From: Bacteroides ovatus
GTDB lineage: Bacteria; Bacteroidota; Bacteroidia; Bacteroidales; Bacteroidaceae
DNA: 14,220 nt
Assembly (NCBI GenBank): GCA_030844565.1
Contig: JAUUNK010000124.1
Span: forward strand, 1 to 14,220
Reading direction: 5' to 3'
In this document: in pieces, positions 13,780-14,220 of the stretch
How the letters are laid out: each line of letters starts with the position of its first letter
How positions within the stretch are numbered: the stretch's first letter is position 1
Translations under genes and position numbers: made by a program
The notes under the pieces: model-generated
Database searches by the model: none
Told to the model about the DNA's origin: nothing
The model's input: only the letters and a program-made list of their open reading frames with translations

Positions 13780-13885
13780 GTTTCCTGTAGAGGAAACTGG
13801 CGTTTCTCTACGAGGGAACGACTGTTTCCCTAGGAGGATACGGTCGTTCCCTTACGGGGATACTTTCGTTTCCTACTAGGGAAAC
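13780..13885. repeat. Five-unit tandem array of 18-bp imperfect palindromes, 22-bp period
   Basis: Units begin at 13780, 13802, 13824, 13846 and 13868, exactly 22 bp apart, each 18 bp long with 4-bp spacers (tggc, gact, ggtc, tttc). The first is GTTTCCTGTAGAGGAAAC, the fourth GTTCCCTTACGGGGATAC and the fifth GTTTCCTACTAGGGAAAC. The outer arms follow GTTTCC...GGAAAC, best in units 1 and 5, with the central units more diverged. A degraded unit (GTTTCTTACGG) lies at 13760 and a half unit (GGAAAC) at 13886-13891. It could be an operator array or a Bacteroides intergenic palindromic repeat. Confidence 0.85.
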
Positions 13886-14054
13886 GGAAACTATTTGATG
13901 TGTACTGGTTTTAATTGATAGCTTTGGTTGTTATAATTGCAATCCTTAGAAAAGCCCCAAGTTGAACCATAAGGATGCCGGGGATAGTGTGATAAGTATG
14001 TTCCGGATTGATGATTTTTTCAGATATATGCAAGCGTTGCTCGGAAATTTACTG

Positions 14055-14062
14055 TAAATTTG
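14055..14062 (+). promoter_or_regulatory. hisS: -7 box for hisS
   Basis: TAAATTTG exactly matches TAnnTTTG and lies 28 bp before the hisS ATG. The best upstream TTG (14037-14039) is only 15 bp away, so the -33 element is weak. Confidence 0.5.
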
Positions 14063-14090
14063 CACACTTAATTCATAAAACTATAATCTT

Positions 14091-14220
14091 ATGGCAGCAA
14101 AACCAAGTATACCTAAAGGAACACGTGACTTTTCGCCGGTAGAGATGGCGAAGCGTAACTATATATTTAATACGATTCGTGATGTATATCATCTGTATGG
14201 TTTTCAGCAGATAGAGACTC
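14091..14220 (+). CDS. hisS: Histidyl-tRNA synthetase (N-terminal part, cut by window end)
   Basis: The ATG at 14091 opens a frame that continues past the window, with 43 complete codons visible. PKGTRDFSP at residues 8-16 is the diagnostic N-terminal motif of class II histidyl-tRNA synthetase, and the following helix ([20 protein letters not shown]) fits. The enzyme attaches histidine to tRNA-His in the cytoplasm. HisZ-type paralogues can share part of this start, but the KGTRD motif with a short N-terminal extension supports HisS. An exact -7 box stands just upstream. The catalytic core is not in view. Confidence 0.88.

Larger units (their letters stand above)
13588..14090. other. 503-bp non-coding region between the zinc peptidase gene and hisS
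   Basis: In order it contains the terminator (13634-13679), an exact -7-like box TATCTTTG (13745-13752), the 22-bp-period palindrome array (13780-13885), a short inverted repeat that could form a pseudoknot (13942-13983), and the hisS -7 box (14055-14062). I find no convincing open frame, tRNA or known riboswitch. Confidence 0.7.

Noticed and set aside
13780..13885. CRISPR array
   Set aside because: Spacers are only 4 bp, units are diverged palindromes and no cas gene is present.

Overview
The window looks like chromosome of a gut Bacteroides species. Several promoters fit the Bacteroidetes -33/-7 pattern (TTG or TTTG, then TAnnTTTG). Exported proteins carry Bacteroides-type signals, and protein families such as the HECLGH-type dipeptidyl peptidase III, GH29 fucosidase and LpxF-like phosphatase match this group. 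The gene order resembles what I remember of Bacteroides thetaiotaomicron around its DPP III and purA genes; this is recall, not a search result. It reads as core chromosome: I see no integrase, transposase, phage, CRISPR array, tRNA or rRNA.

Layout. Positions 1-2123 (minus) hold a probable envelope operon: a membrane LTA-synthase/sulfatase-type transferase followed 12 bp later by the 5' part of a PAP2 phosphatase resembling LpxF, cut by the window edge. Divergent from it (plus) are cysteine synthase and an exported TPR protein, ending at a hairpin shared with the convergent recQ (minus, 4126-5928). A 305-bp A+T-rich gap separates recQ from a plus-strand run: a stand-alone AraC-type DNA-binding protein, a dipeptidyl peptidase III lipoprotein, an AlkD-like HEAT-repeat protein starting directly after the peptidase stop codon, a Fur-family regulator, and purA, which overlaps fur by 4 bp. 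Then come an exported GH29 alpha-L-fucosidase with its own promoter, a YugP-type membrane zinc peptidase, a 503-bp non-coding region and the start of hisS.

Most genes are housekeeping or single-purpose: sulfur assimilation, DNA repair, peptide turnover, metal-sensing regulation, AMP synthesis, fucose release, membrane proteolysis and histidine charging. The clearest functional links are the LTA-synthase-like/LpxF-like pair (outer-surface lipid modification) and the fur-purA overlap.

The most unusual non-coding structure is at 13780-13885: five 18-bp imperfect palindromes at an exact 22-bp period with 4-bp spacers, between yugP and hisS. Several strong stem-loops in the window also share an exactly 12-nt loop. 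No complete new multi-gene defence or biosynthetic system is visible.
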